Below the pieces are notes generated by a model. That model was given only the letters and a program-made list of their open reading frames with translations. It did not search any database and was not told where the DNA came from. From Paucisalibacillus globulus DSM 18846 (lineage in GTDB: Bacteria > Bacillota > Bacilli > Bacillales > Amphibacillaceae), in assembly GCF_000482485.1 (NCBI RefSeq), contig NZ_AXVK01000021.1:62001-126000 (forward strand): a stretch of DNA of 64,000 nt. Reading direction: 5' to 3'. Positions 25,276 to 34,872 of the stretch are shown here, in pieces (position 1 is the stretch's first letter; each line of letters begins with the position of its first letter). A program made the position numbers and the translations under genes.

Positions 25276-26370
25276 ATGGCAAATATCGTCTTTGTTTCCC
25301 CCGGAAAGTATGTTCAAGGAAAAGGTTCATTAAAACAGATTGGTGAGTATGTAAAACCTTATGGTAATAAGCCATTAGTTGTTGCTGATAGCATTGTTTG
25401 GGAAATTACAAAAGAAAAAATTGAAGAAAGCTTTTCTTCTACTGCAATTGATTTCCATTATGTAACATTCAATGGTGAATCTTCTTTAAATGAGGTGAAT
25501 CGAATTGCAGAGGAAGGCAGAGTTAATTCCGTAGATGTTGTAATTGGTGTTGGCGGAGGAAAGACACTCGATACTGTAAAAGCAATTGCGGATGAACTTA
25601 ATGTTGGGGTAATCATCGTACCAAGTACTGCTTCAACGGATGCTCCTACAAGTGCCCTATCTGTTATCTATAGTGATGATGGTGTGTTTGAATCGTATAA
25701 ATTTTACAAGAAGAATCCTGATCTCGTATTAGTTGATACAGAAGTCGTTGCAAATGCACCAGCTAAATTATTTGCTTCAGGTATTGCAGATGCAATGGCA
25801 ACTTGGGTGGAAGCTAGAGCTACATTTGAAAACAATGGAAAAGCCATGGCTGGTGGAAAACCAAGCATTGCGGCTAGAGCAATAGCTGAAAAATGTGAAG
25901 AAACGCTATTTGCATATGGAAATGCTGCCTATAAGGCTGTTCAGAAAGGACTTGTAACTGGTCATGTGGAAGCGGTAGTTGAAGCAAACACATTGCTTTC
26001 TGGGCTTGGATTTGAAAGTGGCGGTTTAGCAGCAGCACATGCTATCCATAATGGTTTCACTGTATTAGATGGGGATATCCATCATCTAACCCACGGTGAA
26101 AAAGTAACATATGGTACGTTAACTCAACTCGTATTAGAAAATCGATCAACAGAAGAAATCGTAAAATATATTCGTTTTTACCGTTCATTGGATTTACCAA
26201 CAACATTAAAAGAGATGCATTTAGATAAAGTATCTTATGAAGATCTATTAAAAGTAGGAACTTCTTCCACTCAGGAAGGAGAAACGATGTCTAATTTATC
26301 ACCAGACATTACACCTGAAGATGTCGCTGATGCAATCTTAGCTGTAGATCAAATTAGTCAATTAGCATAG
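25276..26370 (+). CDS. gldA: Glycerol dehydrogenase (NAD-dependent, iron/zinc ADH family)
   Basis: A 364-residue enzyme oxidising glycerol to dihydroxyacetone with NAD. Marks are [16 protein letters not shown] (NAD-binding GGGK), [15 protein letters not shown] (family signature), [10 protein letters not shown], and the metal-binding [10 protein letters not shown] and [11 protein letters not shown] histidines. ATG 25276 was chosen because AAGGAGTG lies 10 bases upstream; the frame opens at 25264. The Rex-type promoter upstream suggests that it responds to the NADH/NAD ratio. It is monocistronic. Confidence 0.92.
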   Translation: MANIVFVSPGKYVQGKGSLKQIGEYVKPYGNKPLVVADSIVWEITKEKIEESFSSTAIDFHYVTFNGESSLNEVNRIAEEGRVNSVDVVIGVGGGKTLDTVKAIADELNVGVIIVPSTASTDAPTSALSVIYSDDGVFESYKFYKKNPDLVLVDTEVVANAPAKLFASGIADAMATWVEARATFENNGKAMAGGKPSIAARAIAEKCEETLFAYGNAAYKAVQKGLVTGHVEAVVEANTLLSGLGFESGGLAAAHAIHNGFTVLDGDIHHLTHGEKVTYGTLTQLVLENRSTEEIVKYIRFYRSLDLPTTLKEMHLDKVSYEDLLKVGTSSTQEGETMSNLSPDITPEDVADAILAVDQISQLA

Positions 26371-26430
26371 CTAGATTTGAAGCAATTGATAAACAAATAA
26401 AAAACGATCTCGAATGTCTAAATAGTTAGA

Positions 26431-26496
26431 ATGAAATGTGGGGACGGAAACGCTGCTTCAATATTATGAAGCCTTGGATTCGTCCCCATATTTCAT
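26431..26496. repeat. Long imperfect hairpin with GGGGACG/CGTCCCC core
   Basis: ATGAAATGTGGGGACG pairs with CGTCCCCATATTTCAT around GCTTCAATATTATGAAGC. It belongs to the dispersed palindromes of the window and probably ends gldA transcription. Confidence 0.6.
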
Positions 26497-26518
26497 TAGA
26501 GGGAGATATTCTACTTGG

Positions 26519-26932
26519 TCATATAAGAATGTACTTGCTATCCTTATAATAGTCTTTTGCAAAATAATTACTATTAATGATTTGATTATATAAACCATTA
26601 GCTTGCGATGTACTAGCTCCATAAAGAGCATTTGCTGCTGCCTTTACCGCCTTTTCAATCTTCTTTCTTTCATTTTGACCATATTCATACTGTTTTTTAG
26701 CTTCTTGTTTATCACCTTCAAAGATTTCAACCAGCTCTTCGTATGTTGCTCCTCCGAAAGAGATATAACTAGTACCGTCATAGGTAATTCTTTTTACATG
26801 ATTGTTACCGACTTCAACAGAAACAATAAAACCAAAATTATCATTTAAACTAAATACTGTTGAATACTCTGTAAAGACCCCTGCGTTTCTTAGAATAGTC
26901 TTTACTTTAACAGAAAACTTATTTGGGAATTT
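26519..26932 (-). pseudogene. 5'-truncated gene, unknown product
   Basis: The reverse frame is open for 137 codons from a stop just upstream (26933) to TGA at 26519, with no start codon at its front. It reads KFPNKFSVKVKTILRNAGVF, then VEVGNNHVKRITYDGTSYIS, ELVEIFEGDKQEAKKQYE and a long helical end (KKIEKAVKAAANALYGAS). No family recognised. It begins 25 bases from a lone REP arm, consistent with deletion at the repeat. Confidence 0.55.
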
Positions 26933-26956
26933 TTAACTAACTTTTTATAGCTATTT

Positions 26957-26989
26957 AAAGCCGGTGAACCTGTCCCCATGGCTTTTTTT
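26957..26989. repeat. REP family 1 single arm before Wadjet operon 2
   Basis: GTGAACCTGTCCCCATGGCT followed by a T-run is almost identical to the right arm at 14937-14960, which precedes Wadjet operon 1 in the same orientation. The left arm is missing. A TATAAT box follows at 26994-26999. Confidence 0.75.
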
Positions 26990-27058
26990 GGTTTATAATA
27001 TAAGGATGGCCCATGGAATAGTTGTGATTATTTGGATGATGGGATGAAGATGAAGTAG

Positions 27059-28132
27059 GTGAGTTCAATCGATATAGTAGAGACGAGGGTGCGTGGGTTT
27101 ATTTCGGATATTCAACACCCGAAACAAAAAAAGAAGATTAATGTGAATGATTTGGAGCTTCAATTACGGAGGCTTTTGGATAATTATTTTGAAATGAATG
27201 GGTATCAATTGTTTTACGAAGCGATGGAGAAATTGCACTTGGAAGGGGTACTATCCCCGATTCAAAATAAACAATATAATGGCAAGTCACCGGCTCTTCC
27301 TCTGTATTATTGGGTAAATACTAAAGCCCAAGAAACAAAGTGGGACCGGCTCAAGATGATGAGGTTAAGTGACAAGTTGGATTTTTCCTATTATGAGCGT
27401 CATCCTGAATATCAAACAAAAGAAGAATGGGAACGAATTGAAAAATTATATCTATTTTTGCAAACGGCTGAGGAACGTGAAGTGGTTTCGGTTGAAGAAA
27501 GAAGTCTAGAGCTCTTTGGTCATGAAAAGTTCCTACAAGATAGCGACCTATTTCCAGAGGGAAAGGGCTTTTTAACCCGAATCGGCATTCCGGAAGAGAA
27601 GTTGAAAATGGTGAAATACGGTGAACCTTTCGTATTCTGGCTGAAACAGGGTAGAGAAATTAAAGATATTCAGCGGGTTCTCATAGTGGAAAATCTAGCA
27701 TTCTTCCATACTTCCATTAGGCTATTAGAAGAGAATATGCTTGATTATGAACCAGAGCTTATTATTTACGGAGAAGGAATGAAAATTGAACGAAGCTTTT
27801 CTTTTTTCTTTCAGTTATTTCCACCAAAAAACTATCTTTTTTATTACGCTGGCGATCTTGATGCGGAAGGGTATGGGATTATCTTCCGGCTAATGGGGAA
27901 GTTCCCAGGTACAAGTATCCAGCCAGCATTAAAAATCTATCGGAAAATGCTCCAGTTTTTTGAACAACGAAATGACCAAAACAAAAGACAAACACAAAAC
28001 ACGATCTACCGTGATGCTTTCTTCCAGTGGTTTACAGAAGAGGAGCAAGAGCTTCTACAACAATTATGGCAAGAAAATAAACGAATTCCCCAAGAAGTTT
28101 TAACAATTGAAACATGGAGGCGCTTATTGTGA
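27059..28132 (+). CDS. jetD: Wadjet JetD-like nuclease subunit, system 2
   Basis: A 357-residue counterpart of the protein at 15048, clearly diverged. Toprim-like residues are Glu211 in RVLIVENLAFFH, the glycine turn IIYGEGMKI (about 235-243) and Asp266/Asp268 in FYYAGDLDAEGYGI. N-terminal residues 1-130 are helical (DLELQLRRLLDNYFEMNG). Start is GTG 27059 with only a weak AGTAGG nearby, so expression may be low or start elsewhere. First gene of the second D-A-B-C operon. It is expected to cut plasmid DNA held by JetABC. Confidence 0.83.
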   Translation: MSSIDIVETRVRGFISDIQHPKQKKKINVNDLELQLRRLLDNYFEMNGYQLFYEAMEKLHLEGVLSPIQNKQYNGKSPALPLYYWVNTKAQETKWDRLKMMRLSDKLDFSYYERHPEYQTKEEWERIEKLYLFLQTAEEREVVSVEERSLELFGHEKFLQDSDLFPEGKGFLTRIGIPEEKLKMVKYGEPFVFWLKQGREIKDIQRVLIVENLAFFHTSIRLLEENMLDYEPELIIYGEGMKIERSFSFFFQLFPPKNYLFYYAGDLDAEGYGIIFRLMGKFPGTSIQPALKIYRKMLQFFEQRNDQNKRQTQNTIYRDAFFQWFTEEEQELLQQLWQENKRIPQEVLTIETWRRLL

Positions 28133-29637
28133 ACGAATCATGGGAAGGCTTTGCAGGACGAATCAGGCGACTCAACCCACTGTTTGAGCTAGGGCGGGGA
28201 ATGGAAGTTGGCGAGTTAAAACCATATCTCCAATCCATCCTCATGCAAGTGCTCCTGACTATTTTTTATCGTGAGTTAAATGATGACGACCAGCGGCGTA
28301 AATCTGATATAAAATATATGGTAGAAGATACAATTAAACAAATGAAGTTACTCGCAGATGAGAAACAAATTGAACGGATTACGAGTGGGCTCCTGTATTC
28401 AGGGAAAGAGGAATACAGTCAACCTTTTGAAGCTTTCTATTATGATGAAGTAAGAGAGGCTTGGGAGACTCAAGTGTTCCGTTACGTGTCGATGGATGAA
28501 CTATATACTAATTTGGAAATTGGTAGTTCCATCGTTTATAAGCTGACGGATGTAGCGCAGGAAATGATTTTTATGAGTAGGGAAATGGCTGAAGAATTTT
28601 CCATTACAATTGAACAACTTTATAGTATCCAGTTAATTAAAAATGGTAATTTTCGCAAGGCGACACGCAACCTCGACCACCTCATTTCACGGGTTAACCG
28701 CTTAATGGCCAATGAATTCACCTTCGGGCAGGAAATGATCAATAATCCCAAAATCCTTTTAATCGAAGCAGAGCGGCAAAGAGCTGACAATCGGATGGAT
28801 ATTGAAAAGCAATTTGAAGAAGAAAAGAATCACTTTCGGACGATTACAAGTATGATTGAACGAACAAAACGCCAAAATGCGGAGGATGATGCTATTCATC
28901 GGGAATTGGTGTTGCTTCAGGAGAAAATCGGTCATTCGAGATCATTGCATGATCGATTTGCTAAACTTGTGATTCAGAATATCTCGTACGAAATTAAATT
29001 AAAAGTAGAAAATCCGTCCTTGTTTTGGGAAAGTAGTTTGGTGTCATTCAAGGAGCATATATATGAAAACTGGTTTTTAAAAGAAGGCATGACGTCCTTT
29101 TCTGACGTAGAAACCATTCTATCTCCGTTATTTTCACCGAAGAATGAATTTATTTTACCCCTCGATTGGATCTGGGGTGAGCAAGAATTTAATGAAAAAG
29201 AGGAAATAGATGGACCTGAAGAAGAGGAGGAGAAAGAAGGTACCATCCATCAGCGTATCACGAACTGGGATTCCGTGGTGAAGGCCTGGAGCTATGTATT
29301 CCAATATTTACAAACACATCAAGAGTTTTCCTTAACCAATTTAAAGGAGCTACCGTTAGAGGTGCAGGATTTATGGTTTGAGGAGTCGGAAACGATTGAT
29401 TTATGGATGATGTTTGATAAGAAGCCATTGAAGGTGCAAGTGATGCATCGGAAGGAAGAGAACCTTAATGATGAACGGGAAATTCTGTTGTATAAACTGA
29501 TGCAGGAATATCCGCAGTTTCAGCAGCTGGAAGGCTTAAAGATTTATACAGAATTTGATCATCGTGCCGAGCCTTTCCTCTGGTATGAGATGAAAATCAC
29601 ACCATTTAAGATTTGTGTAGAGGGGGAAATGGAATGA
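28129..29637 (+). CDS. jetA: Wadjet JetA-like kleisin subunit, system 2
   Basis: A 502-residue protein. GTG 28129 was chosen (GGAGG 8 bases upstream, GTGA overlap with the jetD stop); an ATG at 28114 also opens the frame. N-terminal WEGFAGRIRRLNPLFELGRG and SMDELYTNLEIGSSIVYKLT, EFSITIEQLYSIQLIKNG and RATRNLDHL-type repeats match the pattern of the system 1 protein. A coiled-coil stretch covers about 215-285 and an acidic segment (EEIDGPEEEEEKEG) about 365-380. Role as the MukF-like kleisin is inferred from synteny. Confidence 0.8.
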   Translation: MNESWEGFAGRIRRLNPLFELGRGMEVGELKPYLQSILMQVLLTIFYRELNDDDQRRKSDIKYMVEDTIKQMKLLADEKQIERITSGLLYSGKEEYSQPFEAFYYDEVREAWETQVFRYVSMDELYTNLEIGSSIVYKLTDVAQEMIFMSREMAEEFSITIEQLYSIQLIKNGNFRKATRNLDHLISRVNRLMANEFTFGQEMINNPKILLIEAERQRADNRMDIEKQFEEEKNHFRTITSMIERTKRQNAEDDAIHRELVLLQEKIGHSRSLHDRFAKLVIQNISYEIKLKVENPSLFWESSLVSFKEHIYENWFLKEGMTSFSDVETILSPLFSPKNEFILPLDWIWGEQEFNEKEEIDGPEEEEEKEGTIHQRITNWDSVVKAWSYVFQYLQTHQEFSLTNLKELPLEVQDLWFEESETIDLWMMFDKKPLKVQVMHRKEENLNDEREILLYKLMQEYPQFQQLEGLKIYTEFDHRAEPFLWYEMKITPFKICVEGEME

Positions 29638-30380
29638 ACGCAGAAGTAATTAAAAAGGCGTCGGCCGTTTATTTTTCATTATTAAAAGAAAAAGTGATTG
29701 ACGAAACGAGTGAACATTTTCAAGTTTATTTTGAACCAGAAGTAAGACAAACCGTTCTATTACTCGCGGACGAATCGGGTACATATATTATTGAAGCCCC
29801 GAAACGGGTTCATTTAGTGGTTCAACCAACGGGTTCTGTCTTCGCGACTAATTTTACCCATATGAGGGACAGACATAAGCAAGTGGAAACGAAAAAGCAT
29901 TTTCACCTGATGAGCGTGGTGTTAATGTCATTTCTAGCAAGTATTGATCAGAATCAGGCGGCTAAAGTTCGGGCGAAGCGGGAAGGGATTAGCTATTATT
30001 CTTTAGAACGACAAGTGAATGACCTAATCGTGAATTGGGAGACAATCTTGAAAACCAATCCGGACTTTGGTGATAAAGAACGAATCGATATGAAAGATGT
30101 CGTTACCACGTGGAAGTATATGGAAGTTGATCGAGACGATTTCGGTATTAAAAAAGGAAATAAGCGGACAAGAATCGGGCTGATTGCAAGTAGTATGCGA
30201 CTACTCGAAACAGAGGGCCTCCTAGTCATTCTTGACCGTGATGATATTCCTAAAGCAATTCCGAAACAAGAGCTGTATGAGCGGATCGACTATTTATATC
30301 ATGATTATGACCGCTATGAATTAATGAAAAAATTAGTGTCACAAGAGGAGGATACGCATGCCGAAGATACACAAGATTAG
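29634..30380 (+). CDS. jetB: Wadjet JetB-like subunit, system 2
   Basis: A 248-residue protein. ATG 29634 (GGGGGAAATGG just upstream, ATGA overlap with jetA) is preferred to the frame opening at 29613. It aligns in pattern with the system 1 protein: RQTVLLLADESGTYIIEAP and VVQPTGSVFATNFTHM, LMSVVLMSFLAS, then a winged-helix-like C-terminus (TRIGLIASSMRLLETEGLLV). The stop overlaps jetC by 23 bases. Role as the MukE-like partner is inferred. Confidence 0.78.
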   Translation: MNAEVIKKASAVYFSLLKEKVIDETSEHFQVYFEPEVRQTVLLLADESGTYIIEAPKRVHLVVQPTGSVFATNFTHMRDRHKQVETKKHFHLMSVVLMSFLASIDQNQAAKVRAKREGISYYSLERQVNDLIVNWETILKTNPDFGDKERIDMKDVVTTWKYMEVDRDDFGIKKGNKRTRIGLIASSMRLLETEGLLVILDRDDIPKAIPKQELYERIDYLYHDYDRYELMKKLVSQEEDTHAEDTQD

Positions 30381-33300
30381 AATTGTTGGCCTGAAATATG
30401 ATGGCATGCAAAAACAATATAAAGATACCACGTTTAATTTTCACAATGAGGAGACATCCGTTAATGGCCTGATTTCCATGATGAATGGTGGCGGAAAAGG
30501 GGTATTCCTACAAGCTATTTTCCAAATTGTTAAACCAGGTACAGCCTGGGGAAAGCAAAATAATCGGTATTATCAACAGTTCTTCTTTAATCAAAAGGAA
30601 CAATTCATTCCATATACTTTTCATGTGCTAATTCAATGGGAATTAGATGGTGGGGACAGTAATCATCTCATAACAGGCGGCATGTTCTCTGCTGAACAAC
30701 GTGTTTCCATGAATGAGGAAGAGGATACCGAAAATAAAACGCTGGAACAAGAAGCAAAAATCATTCCCAATATTACGTTTTACACGCGGGAGTTTGAGCG
30801 GCAGGAAGAGGCAGCTTTAGAGCATATTCCTCTTTATGAGGATGAAGAGATTGCCGAGCCGGAGAGTTTGAAAGATTATTTGAGATGGAATGGTTTTGAT
30901 GTGTACAAGGATACGAAGAAGCATTATCGTATTCTAGATACATACGCGATTAATCGGAAAGACTGGGATATTTTAAAAGACATTAATAAAGATGAAGGTG
31001 GCGTAGGGAAATACTTCGAGGGAGCGGAAGATGATCATTCACTTTTCCAAAAGCGAATTGTACCTACGATAAGCCAGGTGTTACACCGGACAGAACATCA
31101 GAAGAATGACTTAGTTGAAATCTTTAAAAGTCAGGCAAGTATTGCGAAGGATTTACCCGTGTTATTAAAAAGAGAACAAGCACATAAAGAGTTCTTGGAA
31201 GATATTGTGCCGTTTGAAGAACATCTAGCAAAAGGTGTGCTGCATAAAGATATTGTTCAGACAAGTACAAAAGACGGCAGACAGCTTTTAGGTGCTTTGG
31301 AGCATTTGAAAAGCCAAGAAGAGGATACACGTGATTCCTTAGAGAAAGAGATGGAGAAATTAGTAGAAAAACAAGATGATTTACGGTATCAAAAAGACAA
31401 TTTAGACTATGCGTTGGCCCATCGTGACGTGTTGGACTGGGAAAAGAAATTAGCGGAAGAACGGAAGAAACACGATAATCTACAAGAGGATGTAAAAGAA
31501 AAGCAAGCGCGTAAAGACCAGTTAGCCTTTGAACTTTTATTAAAAGAGTGGAAGGATGTTGAACAAACAATTCACTCGCTTTCCGCGGCCATTCAGAAGC
31601 TAGAAGAAAACAGTGGACTAGGCGAAATTAATCAAAAAATGGCTGAAATCAAGGAAGAGGCCGAAAAACAATGGGCGATTTCTTATGAGGCAATAAGAGA
31701 ATCTGTTAAGCAATATGTTGGCTATCAAAGGTTTTTGAAAAAGAGAACTTTAGAGCTTGCAAAACAGGATAAGCAAAAGACCGGGGAGATTGCAAGAATT
31801 GGTACAGAAATTGATAGACTCTATACGGAAATGAATGCGTACGAGTCAAAAGAAGCTGCCTTTACGGAGGAATTTGGCGACCGATTAACGTACGATTTAC
31901 CGGGATTAATCGCAAGCTTTTCAAAACAAATTGATGACAAAAAAGCAAGATTAGTAGAAATTGAGGAGAAATACGAAGCATCGGATGAACGACAAACTAA
32001 TCTTGCAGCAACACGAGGGATATTGTCCCAGTCTATTCAGTATTTGGAAGAAAAATTGGAAGAACTAACGCGTTTAAATGAAGTTCAAAAAGATAAAGAA
32101 GCTAAACTAGCATCCAAGCTTCAGGGGTTACTAGATTCGGTGGCAGAACCGTTTACCCATTCCCTTTTATCCAAATATGCCCTCGAGATGGAAGACCTAT
32201 TGAAACTTGCTTTAGAACAAGTAGAAGGCATAAAGAAGGAATTGTGGGAAACCCAGCTGGATTATTCCTTGAATGATGAACATTTCTGGATTGCCAATAA
32301 GGATGTAAAAGAATTAAAGGAATGGATGGATGAGAAGACAGGAATCGATGTCTTTTATGGAAGTCAATTTCTTCAATCCTTAAGTCCTGAAGAACTGGCG
32401 AATCACCTGGTAGCCTATCCTCTTCTTCCATACGGTTTGGTTGTTAATGGACAGCAATGGGAAAAAATCAATCAGCAGTTACTTACAGGTCGTATTTTTA
32501 ATAGTCCGGTACCGATTTTCTTACGTGAGCAAATGAAGAACGATTCAAGTAACTCATCGTTTGTGATTCTGAATGGAACAGAGAGAGAGCTGTTAACAGA
32601 TAAACATCAATTTTCTAATTGGAAAATCCAAATCGCGAAATCAATTGAAGAGAAGAAAAATACGTTATCCGAATTGGAAAAAACAGAAACTACGTATCGA
32701 CGGGTGTTAAAAGAAATTGATCGATTTGTATCGGGTGACCTTTCCAGTGATATGGAAAAAACATTGGATGCCGAAAATAGTGCGCTTCTTTCTAAACGAA
32801 CAGAATTACAAGAAGTCATCACGAAGCAAGCGAACGAAAAAGAAATCCAATTGCAGCTAAAAGAGGATTTGGAAAAGACAAAGCAGAAAATGGAAAAGCT
32901 AACGTCTAATGTTACTCGATTAGAAGAGTTCTCCAAGGAGAAGGAGCTTTATCAAGAAAATAAGCGAGTTAAACACGAGAAAGAGCAACTAAAGGAAACA
33001 ATAGAAAAGGCCCAAGAGGAAATCAGCCGAGAATACGATGGATTTGTAGAGCGGCAAAGTGAATGGAATCAAACGTATTTGGAATGGAAGCTACAGATTG
33101 AGCAATCCATTAAGGAGATATCCTTCTATATGGAAGATGTTGCGTTTCCGAGTGATGAAAAAGGCGAGCTCTCCGAAGAGGTACCACCTTTATCTGCACA
33201 TATTTTAGAAGATATCATGGGGAGTATCGATGAGTTAAGAAACTTGCAGAAATCAAAAGAGGAGCAAGCACAAGAACTACTCGTAACCCAAGCGAAAATA

Positions 33301-34815
33301 GAAAGTGAACAGAAGCAACAGAAGAAACTGGAGAAGAAATTGAATGCCCTCAACGAAGAGTGGAAAGACGCTCGTGTTCCAGACGAACCGAACGCCATTT
33401 TAGAAATGATGCTGCAGAGTGCAAGTAAGGAGTTAAAGGCAGCAGAAAAAGAAGAGCGGGAGCAAGGAACAGCAGTCACTGTTGCCGAGACATCGGTTCA
33501 ACACGCAATGGTTCAGCGCGATAAGTCAGTGAAAAAGCTAGCGAAATATGATAAACAAGCGGAACCTTGGGAAGAGCTGGATTTACAAATAAAAGAGGTT
33601 GAAATTAAGGACCAAATGAAGAAAACGAAAGATGAAATGAAGCATTTGGAAAAATGCCAGAAAGAGTCGGTTGCGAATATTACCGGTTATGAGGGTGATA
33701 TGTTGACGCTCTCGGTTATTTTGAAGGAGGAAGCGGCAGCCTTTACAGAGGAAGATGTTGAAAAAATTAAGAGTCAAGGAAAGTCCGGTATTCTTAATTG
33801 GTGTGAACAGCATCAAGCATTAGAGGGAGAAGGCCAGGAGAAGCATGCGAAGATTGACCAATCCTTAAGAAATTTAAAACAGACGATTGAAGGCAAGGAT
33901 TGGGAGATTCGTTTTAAAAATGAAGTATTGACGACATTGGATCATATGGATACAAGGCATTATGACCATGTCGGGAGCGTTGTAAATAATATGAAGCGAT
34001 TCTCACAAAGTGGGTTAGAGCAATTAGAACGAGACAAGGAAAGGGCAGAGAAGGCGCAGAACTTCTGGGCTAGTCGCGCTAGCATGAAAGTGATGAGTAT
34101 AGCCGATGCGATTCGTTCCATGATTGCGAAAATGAAGCTGAAAAATGAGCGTGGCACGTTCCCACTTGTTCAATTGAAAGAGGATATTTTACCGAAGCGA
34201 GCAGAAGAAATCGAAGCCCTATTAGGACAGCATTTCGTCGCAAGCATTAATCAAATCACGAAGCAATTTGATTTAATTGATGATAATAATCGTGCGTTAG
34301 ATCAAGAAATCAAACGACTCGTTAGCGATGAGAAGATTCTTTTTGTATCTCTAAGAAATCGTTATCCAGAGCTTCTTGTCTATAATATGCGGACGGATAA
34401 TGCCTTTATGTACGGGAAACCATTAAGGGAGCATTACTCCACTTGGCAAACCATTAACCAAGGTTCGATGACGAAATCAGATGGAAGCGGCGGTCAAAAG
34501 CTATCCGCTCGGATGGTAATGATGATGATGTTATTATCGGTGAAAAGTGAAACAAATCAAAGCTGGGTACCATTAGTGGTGGATAATCCATTCGGACAAG
34601 CCGCATCAGCCCATGTTCTTGATCCAATCTTCGCCGTTGCAGATAAACTGAAGTTCCAATTCATTATCGTTACACCACCAGAATTGGTGAAAACAGAAAT
34701 TAGTCAACGATTCGAAGCCTATTATAAACTCGACTTCCTACGTGAAAAAGGAAAAGAAATAATTACAGACACAATAGTACCAGCATTTCGAATACACCAA
34801 GGTGTAGAAAGTTAA
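30358..34815 (+). CDS. jetC: Wadjet JetC-like SMC ATPase, system 2
   Basis: A 1485-residue SMC-like ATPase with GAGGAGG upstream of the ATG. N-terminal head: Walker A-like NGGGKGVFLQ at residues 43-52, where Gly48 replaces the usual Ser/Thr after the lysine. Two long coiled coils flank a hinge-like centre (DYSLNDEHFWIANKDVKEL and LVAYPLLPYGLVV). C-terminal head: signature SDGSGGQKLSARMVM and Walker B-like VPLVVDNPFGQAAS, again with Asn after the Asp. Overall arrangement matches system 1 but the sequences differ strongly, so the two are not a recent duplication. Followed 8 bases later by a complete REP palindrome that can terminate transcription. Confidence 0.85.
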   Translation: MPKIHKIRIVGLKYDGMQKQYKDTTFNFHNEETSVNGLISMMNGGGKGVFLQAIFQIVKPGTAWGKQNNRYYQQFFFNQKEQFIPYTFHVLIQWELDGGDSNHLITGGMFSAEQRVSMNEEEDTENKTLEQEAKIIPNITFYTREFERQEEAALEHIPLYEDEEIAEPESLKDYLRWNGFDVYKDTKKHYRILDTYAINRKDWDILKDINKDEGGVGKYFEGAEDDHSLFQKRIVPTISQVLHRTEHQKNDLVEIFKSQASIAKDLPVLLKREQAHKEFLEDIVPFEEHLAKGVLHKDIVQTSTKDGRQLLGALEHLKSQEEDTRDSLEKEMEKLVEKQDDLRYQKDNLDYALAHRDVLDWEKKLAEERKKHDNLQEDVKEKQARKDQLAFELLLKEWKDVEQTIHSLSAAIQKLEENSGLGEINQKMAEIKEEAEKQWAISYEAIRESVKQYVGYQRFLKKRTLELAKQDKQKTGEIARIGTEIDRLYTEMNAYESKEAAFTEEFGDRLTYDLPGLIASFSKQIDDKKARLVEIEEKYEASDERQTNLAATRGILSQSIQYLEEKLEELTRLNEVQKDKEAKLASKLQGLLDSVAEPFTHSLLSKYALEMEDLLKLALEQVEGIKKELWETQLDYSLNDEHFWIANKDVKELKEWMDEKTGIDVFYGSQFLQSLSPEELANHLVAYPLLPYGLVVNGQQWEKINQQLLTGRIFNSPVPIFLREQMKNDSSNSSFVILNGTERELLTDKHQFSNWKIQIAKSIEEKKNTLSELEKTETTYRRVLKEIDRFVSGDLSSDMEKTLDAENSALLSKRTELQEVITKQANEKEIQLQLKEDLEKTKQKMEKLTSNVTRLEEFSKEKELYQENKRVKHEKEQLKETIEKAQEEISREYDGFVERQSEWNQTYLEWKLQIEQSIKEISFYMEDVAFPSDEKGELSEEVPPLSAHILEDIMGSIDELRNLQKSKEEQAQELLVTQAKIESEQKQQKKLEKKLNALNEEWKDARVPDEPNAILEMMLQSASKELKAAEKEEREQGTAVTVAETSVQHAMVQRDKSVKKLAKYDKQAEPWEELDLQIKEVEIKDQMKKTKDEMKHLEKCQKESVANITGYEGDMLTLSVILKEEAAAFTEEDVEKIKSQGKSGILNWCEQHQALEGEGQEKHAKIDQSLRNLKQTIEGKDWEIRFKNEVLTTLDHMDTRHYDHVGSVVNNMKRFSQSGLEQLERDKERAEKAQNFWASRASMKVMSIADAIRSMIAKMKLKNERGTFPLVQLKEDILPKRAEEIEALLGQHFVASINQITKQFDLIDDNNRALDQEIKRLVSDEKILFVSLRNRYPELLVYNMRTDNAFMYGKPLREHYSTWQTINQGSMTKSDGSGGQKLSARMVMMMMLLSVKSETNQSWVPLVVDNPFGQAASAHVLDPIFAVADKLKFQFIIVTPPELVKTEISQRFEAYYKLDFLREKGKEIITDTIVPAFRIHQGVES

Positions 34816-34822
34816 AAAAATT

Positions 34823-34866
34823 CATGGGGACAGTTCCTCGGTTCAGCCGAGGAACCTGTCCCCATG
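34823..34866. repeat. Complete REP-like palindrome family 1 after Wadjet operon 2
   Basis: CATGGGGACAGTTCCTCGG pairs with CCGAGGAACCTGTCCCCATG around TTCAG. T-rich on the right. It separates the converging jetC and pbuE units. Confidence 0.85.
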
Positions 34867-34872
34867 GTGCTT

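Noticed and set aside
25158-25346. A 62-residue frame before gldA
   Set aside because: It runs over the hairpin relic and the start of gldA in another frame and has no ribosome site.
26603-26848. Forward 81-residue hydrophobic frame
   Set aside because: It is the antisense of the truncated reverse-strand gene at 26519-26932, which has normal coding character.
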